64,000 nt of DNA. It comes from Numida meleagris (taxonomy: Eukaryota > Chordata > Aves > Galliformes > Numididae). The notes below the pieces were generated by a model, which was given only the letters and a program-made list of their open reading frames with translations, searched no databases and was not told the DNA's origin. Shown in pieces: positions 35,405 to 49,013 of this stretch (position 1 is its first letter; each line of letters starts with the position of its first letter). Made by a program: the position numbers and the translations under genes. The stretch covers positions 4,057,297 through 4,121,296 of the forward strand of contig NC_034411.1 of assembly GCF_002078875.1 (NCBI RefSeq), read 5' to 3'.

Positions 35405-36607
35405 TCAGCCATGCCGGTCACCTGCCTCCTCTGCTCTATTTCTTCTGCTGGGGGATGGAGAGCTCTTGCGTTTGCAGAAGGGTGTCCTTAAAGAGCTGCA
35501 GCTCTGTTCTGTCCCTATGCCCTTAAGGACAGCTTCCCAGGAGATCCCACCCAGCAGTTCCTTGAGCAGCCGGAACTTTGCCCTCCTGAAACACAGGGTC
35601 CTGACTCTGCTTTTTGCCAGGTCTGCATTCCTCCAGATCACAAACTCCACCAGGGCATGATCACTACAGCCCAGGCTGCCTCCAATCTTAACCCCTCTAA
35701 TGCTCTCCTCTGCATTGGTGAGCACTAGGTCCAGTAAGGCTTCACCTCGGGTCAGTCCGTCTAACACCTGGACCAGGAAGTTATCCTCAACAGACTCCAG
35801 GAATATTCTGGACTGTCTGCCACCCGCCTTGCCGCTATCCCAGCAGATATCCAGGTGGTTGAAATTGCCCATCAGGACAAGAGCCCGTGAGCACGATACC
35901 TCCCGCAGGTGAAGCAAGAAGGCCTCGTCAACAGGCTCTCCCTGATCAGGTGGCCTGTAACAGACCCCAACCACTAGATGCCCTTTACTGGACAGATCCT
36001 TGATTTTAGCCCATAAGCTCTCAACCTGGTCATGGCTGTTACTCAGACACAGCTCTTCACAATCTACCCACTTCCTAACATACAGGGCAACTCCCCCTCT
36101 TTTCCTACCCCATCTATCCCTTCTGAAGAGTCTGTAGCCCTCAATCAGAGTATTCCAATTGTGGGATTCGTCCCACCACGTTTCCGTGATAGCAACCAGA
36201 TCATAATTTTCCAAGCACATCAAGGTTTCAAACTCCTCCTGCTTATTTCCCATGCTGCGTGCATTAGTGTAAAGGCACTTCAGCTGGGCTTTCTGGCACA
36301 CTAAATTTCTACAGGGGCCCTCCCTCAAACCTCCAAATGAAATTTGAAGTTTTCCCCCACTGCTTCCTAGAGGGACACAAGAAGGTTTTGGACAGGGAAT
36401 CGGCAACATTACCTCCTCTGAGGAGTCCCCAGCAGATCCTACAGGACAGGTTGGAGGTATTTCCCTGCAATCTCCTACAATGACAACATCCTCAAGCCCT
36501 ACTGTGTCCCACTGACCTCCACCCTCTTCCCTCATCAAATCTAGTTGAAATTTATGAACTACTCGCTCCACCCTTGCAAGCATCATTTTATCCCCATCCC
36601 CCTTCAT
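35405..36607 (-). pseudogene. CR1 ORF2, APE-type endonuclease domain
   Basis: This 400-codon frame is the longest open piece of the element. From residue 100 it shows the endonuclease motifs in order: YTNARSMGNK (Asn), AITETWWDES (catalytic Glu), VVGVCYRPPDQGEP, LVLMGNFNHLDICW and GCSDHALVEF (the SDH motif with catalytic His). In the fourth motif the usual Asp is replaced by Asn (GNFN), which should damage the enzyme. It would nick target DNA before reverse transcription. Confidence 0.88.
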
Positions 36608-36609
36608 AC

Positions 36610-37524
36610 CTAGTTTAAAGCCCTCTCAATGAGCCCTGCCAGCTCCTCAGCTAGGATCTGCTTTCCACTTGGAGACAGGTGAGGCCCATCTGCAGCCATC
36701 AGGCCAGGTGCCATGTAAACTGGCCTGTGGTCAAAGAACCCAAAGCTCCTGTGATGGCACCAGCCTCTCAACCACTTACTCAAAGCCTGAGTTTTCCGAG
36801 CCTGCTCCGTATCCCTCACCACCCCAGAAGGGAGAGAGGAAAATACCACTTGCACTCCCACTCCCTCAACCATTTGCCCTAAAACCCTGCAGTCTCTTTT
36901 GATAGCTCTCAGGCTTCACTGCCTGCCTGAATCATCACTAACGGGTAGTAATCAGAGGAGCAAACCACACCTGGGAGTTTTTTGGTGATGTCCCTGATGC
37001 AGGCCCCAGGGAGGCAGTGCACCTCCCTGCAGGTCAGGTCAAGTCTGCATCTGGTGCCGGCCCCCTGTTCTTCTGAGAAGGGAATCATCTCCCACAATGA
37101 CCCTTCTGTCTTTCCTGGCAGAGGCAGTCTCAAGGTGTGGGGATGACCGCCTCGTCCTTGCCCCTCGCTTAGGCTGACCCTCCCTTGCCTCCTCATTCAC
37201 CTCCCCTTCGGTTCTCAGCACCCCAAACCTATTGCTTAAGGAGACCTGGGGAAGTAGAGTAGGCAGGCATGGGGTGTGCCCGTGACGCTGAGCCGGGACT
37301 CTCTTCCATCCCTCCTCATCTGTCAGGTCTGTCCGACTGTGACAGGGCAGGGGGTCCACTGCTTTTCGGGGGGTACCGCCCTGGCGCCCTTCCCTCCAGC
37401 ACGCCCGCAAGTCTCTCCACCAGTCAATCTCCCACTCCCGCTCTCTGATGGTCCTTAGCCTCTCCACTTCCTCCTTGAGCTCCACCACGAGGCTGAGCAG
37501 ATCATTCACCTGCTTGCACCTCAC
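36610..37524 (-). pseudogene. CR1 ORF1 with esterase-like remnants
   Basis: The minus strand has three frame pieces. The first (37039-37524) starts with a coiled-coil-like stretch (VVELKEEVERLRTIREREWE) and has VIVGDDSLLR, where the esterase family has its Gly-Asp-Ser block. The second (36909-37196) continues CREVHCLPGACIRDI. The third (36610-36873) ends DGPHLSPSGKQILAEEL, with the Asp and His of the esterase DxxH block. CR1 ORF1 proteins of birds and other vertebrates carry such a lipolytic-type domain. At least two frameshifts break it. Confidence 0.7.
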
Positions 37525-37595
37525 ACAGGTGGAATTCCTGCCGCCCTCCCCTGGAAGCAGCAGGCTCAGGCACTCCCTGCAGCTACAGTGGGACT

Positions 37596-40500
37596 AAAGT
37601 TGTCCCAGTTTAATTACTTGAAGTATACAGTCCTATTGATTACTTTAACATAATCTGGTTCTAGCTAGGGTTTGGTTTGGTTTAAAAAACAATTCTTCTA
37701 CTTCACTTCTTTCATGGCTGGCTGTATGTTCCCTCTCTTCGTGTTACACTTAGTTTAGCAAGCATATAGTGAGAACTGGGTTGATTCAGTAGAAAACATC
37801 TGTCAAAAACAGTTTTCCTTCAGTTCTACCTGTTGAACTGACTCATTGCATGATCACTAGATCTAATCAGAGGTGAGTGGGATGAGCTCAACCTGGGGCT
37901 CCATTAGCCTGCAGTTGTATTAGAATTCAGGAAAAATCAAGACACTCATACTATTAGCGTTTTAGTTTAGAAATTCTTGGCTCAGTGTATAAAAACACTC
38001 TTGCTTGTATATTCCAGCCCATCACTTTGTTTTCCATAATTATTTGATAAATTACTTGTTATTAAAATAACGAAACCAGGAATCTTCGTATTATTTACAT
38101 ATGTTCTCATGTTATTAAGCTGTAATTTGCCCAGCAGATACAAGAATAATTTACCCTACTACTTAGTAGCGTTTAATATGTGATTCTGCTATGAATAACT
38201 GCTATAAACCTAAGTAGTGTGCCCTGTAAAGTGACATGATGTCATAATATTTCCTTGAAAATAAGAAATTGAGTGTCATTAAGTCCTATAATTATGTAAG
38301 TTATCTTTGCAGCTTAGGAAATGGAATCTGAACTGATTTCGTTCAAAATACATAGGTATTTTTGGCATTTAAATCTTTCTGATTCTCTTATACATTGGAT
38401 AAAAAGTCTTTTTCACTTGGCTCTGAAATGATGTGGATTTTAAAGATGCTGTTGTGTGATTGGCTCTAAGACATTTAGATTTTTTTGCCTTAGGCATATG
38501 TTTGGAGTTCTTGATCTTTTTGTGTCAAATTCATATTATTTTTAATGGTTTGATTATTTTCTGTTTCTTTTAAACCTTTTTCTAACTGTAGAATAAATGG
38601 CTACTTTATTCCCCAGTCATATTGCTTCTATTCTATCCTTCTAAAGGTTTTGTTGTTGTTATTTTCTGTACAAGGTATTTTGCCAACTGCTGTAGTTGTT
38701 TCCCAGCATTTGTCCTTATAGGAAATCTGTTAGTCACATTATAATTACAGAGTTAGCCAGTGAAAAAAGTTTCACCAGCAGGTATATCTTTAAAACAGCT
38801 ATCTCAATGGGACCTTTTCATGCTACATTCATTTTTTGCAGTGTTGAGTAAGTACTTTATATTTAACAATATTGCTAGTTGTTACAAATATACAATGAGC
38901 TTAAAATGTAGTGTGTTTGTTGACTATTTTTGTTGCATGACATAGTAGAATTCTTGTATTACTTCTAAATGTTTTCTAGACCTAGCTAATAATTCTTGTA
39001 AGTGCCATGCCATTTAAAGATTGTCTTAATGTTGTTATACATCCTCATTTATGCTAAAAACAGTAAATCCTGGTTTGAAGGTAATAGGTGATTCTGTGAG
39101 ATTACAATAAATATTGTGATGAATATAGTAAAATAAATGGTTTGTGCCATCTACTGGTCTGAACAGGATCTGACTTTCAATTCAGAATGAGTTGTCTTAA
39201 TGAAGCATTCAGCATGTAAAAGAAGGAAATTCATCATAAAGAATGTAATTTTTAATGTCTTCTCTGTATTACATGCCAACAAATGTTAAATGTTAAAGAT
39301 GTGCTAATTAAAGGAACAAACTAATATGTTTTCCCTTTTCCTATCTCTGCTTTCTTAACCATACCTAGAAGTTTATTCTAAATTTGATAGGGTCTGGAAA
39401 TGTATGTTCCAATAGGCTGGTCATGTTTTAGCAGGATTTAACAGTCTGCAGTGGTGGTATAGAGTGCTGTAAATGCGAACAGTTTCTCTAGACCTGTTAG
39501 ATGGAGTCACACTTTCTATAATAATTCATAATAACAGTATATCCCATAATCACATTTACTTATAAAACAATATTTAAAATAAATCCACACCTTCTCCTTT
39601 ATTGATTTTCTCTCTGAATTTTGATGTTAAGGCTGGAGTATTAAAGCTACTGGTATGGGGTGGACTTCATTGTAGCATACTTAAGTAAGACCTTTTAACT
39701 GAACAAACTTTGTATCCCACAGCCTAATAGACAATTGTATTTTCAGTAATTTCTGTAAACGTGAGATTCCAGGCTCAATTCTTAATTCAGTTTGTGTTAG
39801 CACTTGCATATTTGATACATTTTGTACACATTCAGATTATAAATATTATTTTGCAACGAGCTTTGTCTTCCACTGTTTCATTTTTCATAGTTATCTCAGG
39901 AGTAAAAACAACAGATCCACAAATGCTGCAATGTCCCTCTAGTTACCTCTGTTCTATACAAAAAAGAGTAAATCCAAGAAAATATAAATGAAGAACACTT
40001 CATGCATTCTGAGAAGAATTGTATACTTCAATACTGCGCTCAGAGGTCCAAATACTTCTCTTGGTTACATAATCAAGGACTCATTTTCAGCTTTTCAGGT
40101 GAAGTGCAGCCTGTGGGATAGACAACTGGCTTAGAAATGAGGAGAGTTTGAAAAATTATAGAGGAGGAGTATTGGTAATATTCAAATCCTTCTATTTCCT
40201 GTACGCATATGTTATGTATATAGACATGCATGCATCTCCCCAGTTGATGTAATCTGAATGCATGAGCCCCTAAGGCTACAACCCCACTCCAATTGCTGAT
40301 ATGCACACACCCACTTACACATCCCTGGTCAGTGGACACTCTTGCACCTGGAGCTGGCCCTCATTCACCTCCCAGGCCACTTCCCCCTGTTCACCAACTA
40401 ATTTGTCTTGGTCTTCACTGGCAATTACATTCTTGCACACTCTCACTCACTGCAGTTGCTGACACCAGAGGCATAAAGGCCCATGACTTGTAGTCCGATT

Positions 40501-43500
40501 CTAGTTTCAGGTACTCAGCCCCCTATACTTTCATGTGCACATTCAGTGGAGGATCTCTCACACATGAAAGGGTTCAAATGGAATTTAATAAGAAAATAGG
40601 GCAGGCTGATCATGTGCAGAGCATGGCCAGATGAGCATACTAACTAGCAAACTATGTATATGCAACCAGTCCACTTTAATGCCCTTCCACTTCTGTTTTC
40701 AACAGCTTCTTCCTCTCCAAATCACCTGACTCTCTCATTTTTCCACCTTTAATTCTTCCCATAAGCATCCCATAATAAATCCTTTGTAATCCCAAAACAG
40801 TCATCCTGCAATCCCATAATGCTTCCCACACCCCTAGGCAGTCTGAAAGGTGATTGGAGAGCTGTTCCTATCAGTAGGACCCATAGTGATGGGTTTCAAA
40901 CCTGGGCAGCCCCATGGAGAGACCTGGACAAGGTGTTTTTCATCTGTAATTTGTGTTCACTGCCTGCTGTTGTGCCCCTTTGCTTCCCTGAGCTGTGGAA
41001 ATGGGCCTTTGACAGGCTGATACTTACATAATGGGCCAGCAGGGCAGTATTTGTGTGGCCCTGTTTCACTGTGCTCCTTTTTCATCATCTAAACAAGAAG
41101 AAGTTTTAATTCCTACCCTCCTCCTTACCTTCTCTTTCAATGAGTTTTCTTAATACTATAACACTTTTTGTAATGTGTAAAACATTATGAGTTTGGCTTA
41201 GATTCCCTGTAGTGAGAAGTATTATAGAAAGATGTTTTGGGCAGGAATCTAATTCTATGTAACTTAGTACTGGTGGAATAAAACAGCACTCCTTTAGCCT
41301 GGGAAAGTTTGAAACTGCTTCTTAGTTTTGAAGCTAATTTATCTTTTTTATACTAAGCATGCTTTCTCCGACCTCTTGAAATTCAGGAGAAAACTATAAA
41401 CTTGTGAATTTTCAACCATCTATACAAATGTTTTACTGTAGACACTACTGCATCACAAATACTGAAAAAAGTAGTGCTTTTTAGCAATAGATTTATACAA
41501 ACGTTGCTGGCTTGAATTCCAAAGGCAACTCAATCTAATTCTGTAGACTTGCAAATACCCTAATAGTGTTCTTGCACTTGTTCATTGGAAGAAAAGTCCT
41601 GTGGAGTAGGAACCACTATGAGGAACTCACCTTCCAGTTAATTCTTTGCAGATGTGGAATGCTTTTTCACTAATTGTTACTGCTTCTTCCTAAATTATAA
41701 ATATGTTTTGTTTCTCTGCATTTGCTGTCTTGCTATCAGTGGTGTAATTGGCAAAACTCATGCTCAGCTTGCATGTGCTATGTGTACATACTTGTAAGAT
41801 TCTTTAATACAACATAGATTAGGTTTACTTTTCAGTGAAATACTTATTCCTTTCTTCATGAGCTGTGCTAATGCAAAGCACAGTCTGCATGCATATGCTC
41901 CCAATATAGGTGGATTGCTGGCTTTTGTGTAGTATTAAAGAAGCCAGCAACTGAAGCAGAGTGTTTCCTTCAAATACCCTTCAAGAGTTCCATGAATTAA
42001 GAAATTTTCTTTGGGTACATTACTCTGTTCCATCCTCCTTAGGGGGTGTATCTTTGAACCTTTGACTGATTTTTAACTTAAAATTCTCTAATTTTTAAAC
42101 CCCTCCCCTCACCACCACTCTCTCCCCAAACTAACCCAAGTATAATTTCAGAGGTACAACATGTCTCACAAGGAATAAGAAGCCACAGAGTAGCTCGCTG
42201 ACAATGCCAGCTGCTAACTTCCTTCAGTAGTGTCTGGGGTCCTTCAGTCCAGGGATACTGCTGAGTAACACTGGCTGAACACTAAATAGCTGCATAGGTA
42301 GCATGTTTCCAGCGAGTCCATCTATTTCAAGCCAGTGTGGTAGTAGATATATTATCATTTGTATGTTCACTTTTAACTCTACCTGCAGTCCTTGTTTTTT
42401 TGGTGGAATCTCTAGACAGGCTGCTTTTGTGACAGGAACTCACAGGTTCTCAGTAATTCCAGCAGCTTGGTCCCAGGGTCCACCACTGCTGTAAAAACAT
42501 CTGTGGAAAAAATCATTACACACAGTAGCCATTCTGCTTGCTGAGAGAAGCTTGCTGAGTGAAGCTTCAACCAATTCCCGACCTAGATTTGTCAGCATAC
42601 AATTTGTTGTTTTCATACTGGGAGGGACATCAGTAAGGAGACTACTTTGTTGAAGGCCAGCTAAAGGCACCGTGTAGAGCTATGAAGAGCCAATTACAAT
42701 AACTCTTAATACTACCTATCATTCAGTAATGAGATTAAAAGACAAGCTAAGTAAACTTTGGAAGAAGAGATGACAGGACAGTATTGGTGATAATCTAAGA
42801 AATAATCACAGAAATTACTGTCAGTAGGAACAGAATCAACTGAGAGCACTCGGGGCAAACTTACCCATCCCAGCAAAGTGAGATTTTGTTTAGTATTTTT
42901 TGCATTCTTCCCCGTCGACTGTGCAGCCCTGCTTCCAGTATCAGTCCAAAAAGATGATCCTAACCTTCTCCTTTGACTTTGTATGGCTTCTGTTGTGGCT
43001 CATACAGTCTTTCATGCACCTGATATGGCACCTCCCTTCTCTCCAGGACAGCAAGGATCAGGCAGCTGGCCTTTAAAGCAGAGCCAGGCTTCACTCTGCT
43101 CCTATGATTTATAGTCTTGAGCTGGCAGCTAAAAGAAGCCTAGCAAGGGATCTGGCACTTTGAGGAAGGCTTGTTACATTAGAAGGTGAGAGAAAGAAAG
43201 GTAAAAGATGACAAGAGTGTGAGCACTTGCTCAAAGCAGCTACGTCTTTTTTCTCTTGATCTGGACTTAAGAGCAAAGTGCTTGTCATGGTATGAATGCA
43301 GTGTATGCAGCTGTGCAGTGTGTGTGACTCTGCTCCTCTCTCCTCCTCTGCAGTGGGTCTAGAGCATTGACAGGCCCTGGCTTCTGGCCTGGGGTCCAAC
43401 AGGATAGGCAGTGGGAGCTGAATTTTCCACATAAAAAAGAGTAGGTTTGGCGGTAGGACAGACAGCAAAAGAAGTGTGTGCATTCTTCCTTCAGAATTTG

Positions 43501-46500
43501 TCACCAAAAATTTGTGCACAGAGGTTACTTAAAAGCCCACAGCTTTTTTTCTCTTTCCAAGATATGTTTACTCCCCTCGGTAGAGAGCTATGCGTTCAGG
43601 GCCGTAATCTGCAAAATCAGTTACAGGTCCACATATACTGATTAGGAAAGAGATTTGACTGGAAAGAGACTTGCTTGCAGTGTGCTCTGTGTTCATGACA
43701 AAGTAACAGGCTAAGAGAGCCTGATTCTCCTTGCTTTATAGTAACTGCAACATGAACTTAGCTGGAAACAGGATCAGTCTATCACCTATTTGTGACAAGA
43801 ACTGTGCAGCAAATTGCCTAACTTCTGGATTGCATCTGCTGTTTGAATTCTTTAACGTGCTTTTTGTCTCATCACCTCTCCTCCACCTTTGTCCCCCTGG
43901 CTCAAACCTTGCCCAGGGAGCATGGAGGGCTGCTGGAATGCACATAAACATGGCACAAAGGCTGGGGCTGCAGAAAGGTCAGGTCAGCCTGGTGGCACAC
44001 AATGAGGTACAGGCTGGGCAGTGGAAATTTACAGCCATTATCTAGGCTGAGGATAGCTTCAAGAAACGTCCAGCTCATTCAGAAATGTGATACTTGCTGA
44101 AGAGACTCAGTGCAGAAAAGACTGAGAGTCAAAAGAATTGCTCTTGAAAGTGTTTCAAGGGACTTCATAAGAAGAGAGGAGGAGAGTTTGGTGTTATCTG
44201 TGACATAATAAGGGAAATTTGCTTCGATTGCTCTAATCTAAATCTGCTATTTACAGTGTCAAATTCTTCAGTCCTCTGTGTTTTACCAGGACTTGTCCAT
44301 TGAAAATAATTGTGATGTTAAACATGATAGTTCCGTGGAAAAATGATAGCAAGCATGACTCAGAGAAAAATGATCGACAGAAATTGGAATGGGCTTAGTT
44401 CACAATTGAGTTCAGAGACTTTCATTTTTCACTGCATATTGTAAAGAGCTTACATATACAATTATGCACAGTTATTTGTGTTTCATAGGAATTTGGAACA
44501 GTAATCAGTGGTAAATGCTAAAGTGATTTTCATTCATCTACAAGAAAGAGCTATTTATCAAAACTTAATTTACTAGACACAATATGGAATTTTATTTATC
44601 TTTACACTAGTAACTTTTGATATGCTTTTTCGTATACTTTCACATTATATTCTTGTAACTACTATAAAAAAATCTGGGTGAAGGGTCATGACAACAGTCC
44701 AGCTATGTAGCACGGGGCTTTTTTTGTAAACAAAACAGTGAATTGTTTGACCAGCATGAAGTAATAATTCCCCAACTTATTCTGAATGTTACAGATATGA
44801 ACAGATTTCATTAACTAGTGTGAGCCTCCAAAAGGAAAAGGAAATACAGAAAGAATAACCTTGTGAAATTTATGCTACAGCTATAGCTGGAGCTGGGGAT
44901 CACGCAGTATGTTTTGTCTGGCTTTTTGGAAAGAATGGATTTCTCCCTGTAAACTGTTGTTGCTTATGTTTCAGTAGTACTTGAAGTCTTGTGCTGCTGA
45001 GTGTGAAATGCCTGTGATAGACCTACTGCCATAGTAAATTCCATTATTCTTCTTGTGACAAAAAGCCTGTAGTTTGAGTTAATGAAGAATGGTGTCCTTA
45101 TTGTTCCCATTTTGAGATGAGGAACTCAGGGTCAGACATACCAAATGATTTAATCAGTATCATGAGGCATTCTGGTAAGAGCAAGCTCTGTCCTTTTTTC
45201 CTAGTTCCTTAGCTTCAAGACCCTCTGGTTCCCTGCCAGTCTTAGTTGGAATTAGTCACCCACTGCCATGTCACATGGCTCAGGTGCATAACCACTGTGT
45301 GGTGCTCACAGAGCCCAGACATCTCCCACTACTTATATGCCTGACTCACCTTTAGCTGAAGTTCCATGCAAAATTAACCTGCAAGATAACGGTGAAAGAT
45401 GTGATTGCATAGGCTGAGCATTAGCTTTTTATTCAAATCACTCAATAGTAAAGAAAGTTTAGATTTTTGAGTTTTCTCATTGTCATTTATCTTCCTTAGA
45501 AACACTATCAAAGTGTTTGTGAAATGCAGCTTTTATCACGGTTGATACCAAATACCTTCCTACAGAGTATGTTAAATTCCTTACTGCACAATATGACCTT
45601 TCCTCTACATACCTTGTAATGATCCATATAGTTCTTTGTTAAATATACAGGACTAAACTACCCCCTAATTAGTTCTGCCACCTATGAATCTCTGTCAGTT
45701 TACAAAGGCAGTGTTTCCGTCATGGAAAGTGGTCAGGAACCTTTGGAACCTTGTGAGACCTAAACCACCAGTAGTCTATTCTATCACGTAGCTGAAAGTA
45801 GTTTGGCTCTTCTCATTGTATATACCCAATGATATAGGGTATATTTTGTCCAGCAGCCAGATGGCTAAAATGCAAAGAGCAGAAAAATCTCATCCCTCCC
45901 TATCGTCTCTTTTGGGGCTCTTAGATACAAATTACTGTTCGATTTGAAAATGTTCTGGCTGTCTTAGTAGTATCAGCACAAAATTTTCTGTAGTATTAAC
46001 TGACTACAGTAGGACAGGTCAAACTCTCATACTGTACCACTCTAAAGGTGATACTGAAACATCTTGCTTAATTGAATACATGGCTCCATTAAGACAGGTA
46101 GATGGGGATCATCTGCTGCTGCTGCTGTTTAGACTGACCTCAAACAAGCTTTGTAAGCAACCTATTTCCATTTCATGAAGGCATGTTAAAGCTTTAAGAT
46201 AGAGCAAGAAATAAGTAGCACACAGATGAGCATTACCTTTCCCATTCTGAACAGGCCTTTTACATGCTGTGAGAGATGATTAATGTGATGTCTGTCACAA
46301 CTGTGTTTCAGTGGAGTTTGTTGCCAATGTTATCCTAGGCTGCTTTTAGAGTAACTTGGATACTATCTGTGTACATGAGGTTGTTTAGTGTGAGCCTAGC
46401 AGAGAGTAATGCCTACCATGAGTTTGTTTAGCTTTCCTTGAGATTGCAGAAGGTCATTTCTAGCAGTAACACTGCTTATTGCATTTCACTTAACAACACT

Positions 46501-46924
46501 ATGTTTGTAAAACTATGGGTTTTACTTAAAATCCATTCCTGACCAATACGTAGCCACAGAAGAAGACAATAATGCACTGGTACTGATTAGGAGGACTCTG
46601 TGACCTGCTTGGTAAAGGCTGAAGAGATCCACCATCAACTCTCAGCTGGAGACTAAAAATTGCATAGTCAGTCAGTGGTCTGGGGAGAGATTTTACTTAG
46701 GGTAGTAGATTTATCTCAGTAAAAGTTACATACGTTTGGATGGAAGACTTTCAGTCTTTTAACACTCCCCATACACAGTCTAAAAATGCAGAAAACATAC
46801 CTGTAAAGCAAACAAAGGTGATGACAGAGCACTTATTTGAGATACAGGCCCTATAGAACAAGATATCAAAGCAATAGGAATTAATTCACCCCTCCCAGCA
46901 GCAGTCTGGAAAAAGGGGTGACCT
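37596..46924. other. Intergenic AT-rich DNA, no supportable gene
   Basis: Over 9 kb no exon, RNA gene or clearly recognisable repeat was found. A somewhat GC-richer stretch at about 40.27-41.05 kb (with 'ggaatttaataagaaaatag') has the look of old LTR-type sequence, but I cannot assign it. A short (CTG)5 run lies at about 46114-46128. The two-strand open frames at 43.1-43.5 kb have no domain. Confidence 0.5.
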
Positions 46925-47203
46925 GAGGAATGCAGCCTTCTCCAGTTCAAACCCTGGCATGCTGGAAGAAGGGGAGGGGGGAACGCGCGCACAGGCTCTG
47001 ACTGCATATGTGCTCCCTGAAGCACAGCCGGGAGCACTGCTGAGATGGGGGGAGGAAGAAAGGGTGGATCTAGGTTTCCCCCACCTGCTCTGGGCACTCA
47101 GGTGCTCATGTACTGGTTTGGGCTGTGACCTGGCAATTCCACTGCACTCCACCCCTTCACAGCGTGAACCAATGACCGAGCGGGTAGGGGCTGAGCTCCC
47201 GCA
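46925..47203 (-). mobile_element. Diverged ERV LTR, left side of the 47-51 kb element
   Basis: The stretch at 47112-47170 ('tttgggctgtgacctggcaa', 'cactccaccccttcacagcg') is the reverse complement of the LTR start at 51180-51235, so an LTR of the same family points left. The likely LTR start on the minus strand is 'tgcgggagctcagcc' at 47203. The low-coordinate part no longer matches the 51-kb LTR well, so that boundary is approximate. Confidence 0.55.
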
Positions 47204-47627
47204 GTTTTGATGGTTCAAGATACAATGCACATTGCGATGCACGTACAATACCCGCCGTGATGTGGAATGTTAAGGCACCGAAGGCAATTATCGACAGTCT
47301 TTTTTGTGGTTCTGTTGGGCCAGTACTTGATGTTCCGTCTTGAGGCACATCTTCTCCAAGGACCAGTAGCAGTCTGGGTTCACACTCGCCAGTTCCCAAA
47401 AGTTCAGCAGTCCACCATGGGGCATCACGATGTTTCCTCATGGACACTGGAGCATGCTGGAGTGATGTTGCCTCTACCGGCTGTCCTGTGAACTTAATAA
47501 CCTCAAGGGGAGTGATACAGATGTTTAAGAGGTATGAGGAGGGGTAGGTCTGCCCTCCATGGTAGGATACAGGCCGTATTTCAGTCTTGAATCAACACCT
47601 CTGCCTGTATCAGGGCATGTCCTGGCT

Positions 47628-48017
47628 TCAATACCACACCCTTTGGCTTGGCACGTGTGGCTGGATCACTATATCAGGTACCAAAGGGGGCGTTCTAATT
47701 TGCCACATGGACATGATTAATGTCCCCTTTGCAAAGAAAACGGGGGCGTCAACTACTACCTCTGCTGGCCATGCACTGACTACTGGAGGGTTTACTGATC
47801 TCCCAACTTCTAACAATCTCCCACAAGATGCAAGGAGACCACAACATTTTGGTCCTACTTGCACCTTCCAAGTCCATTTTACCTTGTGTTTCCCAGGCTC
47901 TAGGTCCTCAGGGACAGGGAGCAGAAGATTATTCATGATGCCAACTTGGGGCTTGAGCGAGGTGTCCTTGTCTGTAATTTGTATCCTAAGTGGGGAGGCC
48001 CAAGTTGTCTGCAACAT
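47628..48017 (-). pseudogene. ERV-derived frame, possibly dUTPase-like
   Basis: The 129-codon frame reads PGKHKVKWTWKVQVGPKCCG, LLASCGRLLEVGRSVNPPVV and later DAPVFFAKGTLIMSMWQI. The pattern of a GLLA..GRLLEVG stretch followed by a G..I element near the end recalls the beta-barrel dUTPase domain found downstream of integrase in ERV-L type elements. I rate this as tentative. It lies between gag (higher coordinates) and the LTR, in the same orientation. If it is the dUTPase, protease, RT, RNase H and integrase have been deleted between it and gag. Confidence 0.35.
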
Positions 48018-48060
48018 TCTTAAAGCACTGGGTCTGCCATCCCTTGGTCTTTTTCCTCTG

Positions 48061-49003
48061 ATGGCTCAACCGTTGCTGCCCGGGCCACCTGAGGAGGTTT
48101 ATATTTTTTTTGATGGGATTATGAAGTATTCTAGATTCCACGTGTCTTGTGGAATCTGTTCTATGAGTCTAACTCCTTCCCTTTTGGGGTAGGATTGGAA
48201 TCTTTGACTGTTTGGTAACTGTTTCCATAGTTGTAATTAGACCTGATTAGGCTGTCCATCGATCTTTTTAAATTGAACTGCTCTAATCAGGTCATTAAAC
48301 ATTTGTTTTCTTGAGACCCTAATGGATCCAGATTGAATTACCTTAGGGGCAGGTCTCCTAGGTTGTGGTGGTGGATGGATCTCCAACCTTTCCACCACCA
48401 TTCAGACACTGTGCCTGGCTTGTAGGTGCTCTGTCTCCCCCAGATCTGCCACCAATTGGGTGGTCTGTTATATTATGGCCTCCGAGGCCACTAGAGGATT
48501 CAGTATGGATACCGAAGTACCGTATTGATATGGTGGAGATTGCTCCTCATTCCTGCTGAAAATTTTATCAGGCCTGGGCTCTCCAAATCCTCCTCATAGA
48601 TTGCCTCTTTCGTGCTTAATTCACAAATATAGTTTTGCAAGTCCTCCATAGAGGACCACAGGCCTGTATTTAACGGTATGTTGCTCTTATTTGGCCATCT
48701 GATATGGCATGTGGCAATTAACCATTCGATCAATGAATGATTTTCGTCGTTACATTGGACAGCTGCATATAGTCTCTTCCTGAGGGCAAGGTGAGTGGTA
48801 ATGGATGCCAGTTTTGAAATTTCCAGTCTGTTCACTACGACACTTTCTGCCCCCACGTCCCATAACCAGAGCAGCCACACTGGCACACTCTCTCTCGGTT
48901 TTTGTCTGAACCGCTGTACTAAATCCATCAGTTCAGCTGCCATATATGGGTGAGCTGTTACATGTAGAGTGGTCTGGGCAGGGGGCCACTGGTCGGGGGG
49001 CAC
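48061..49003 (-). pseudogene. ERV gag, second locus, C-terminal part
   Basis: The open piece (48500-49003, 167 codons) matches the gag at 29035-29718 over most of its length (AESVVVNRLEISKLASIT, TGLWSSMEDLQNYICELS, EAIYEEDLESPGLIKFSAGM). Nucleotide similarity continues down to about 48061 ('ccatagttgtaattagacct' here, 'ccataattgaagcaaaacat' at 29.06 kb), but without an open frame. The two loci are diverged copies of one lineage. Confidence 0.7.
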
Positions 49004-49013
49004 CCTCTCTAGT

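Larger units (their letters stand above)
32829..37595 (-). mobile_element. Nearly full-length CR1 LINE, carrying a solo LTR
   Basis: The element has its 3' end at about 32829 ('catggaatcatagaatggcc') and then, going up the minus strand, the 3' UTR, RT C-terminus, RT N-terminus, endonuclease and ORF1 region up to about 37595. Without the 586-bp LTR at 33793-34378 it measures about 4.2 kb, close to the 4.5 kb of a complete CR1. Most bird CR1 copies are much shorter because of 5' truncation. A local duplication ('tttgcaga' repeated near 34530 and 34565) and several indels split the frames, so it cannot move. Confidence 0.9.

Noticed and set aside
35097..35660. + strand frame of 187 codons and similar ones at 34.7-37.5 kb
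   Set aside because: These are antisense shadows of the CR1 ORF1/ORF2 frames on the minus strand.
43109..43519. Minus-strand 136-codon frame
   Set aside because: No recognisable domain; the Leu/Ser-rich content follows from a pyrimidine-rich strand.
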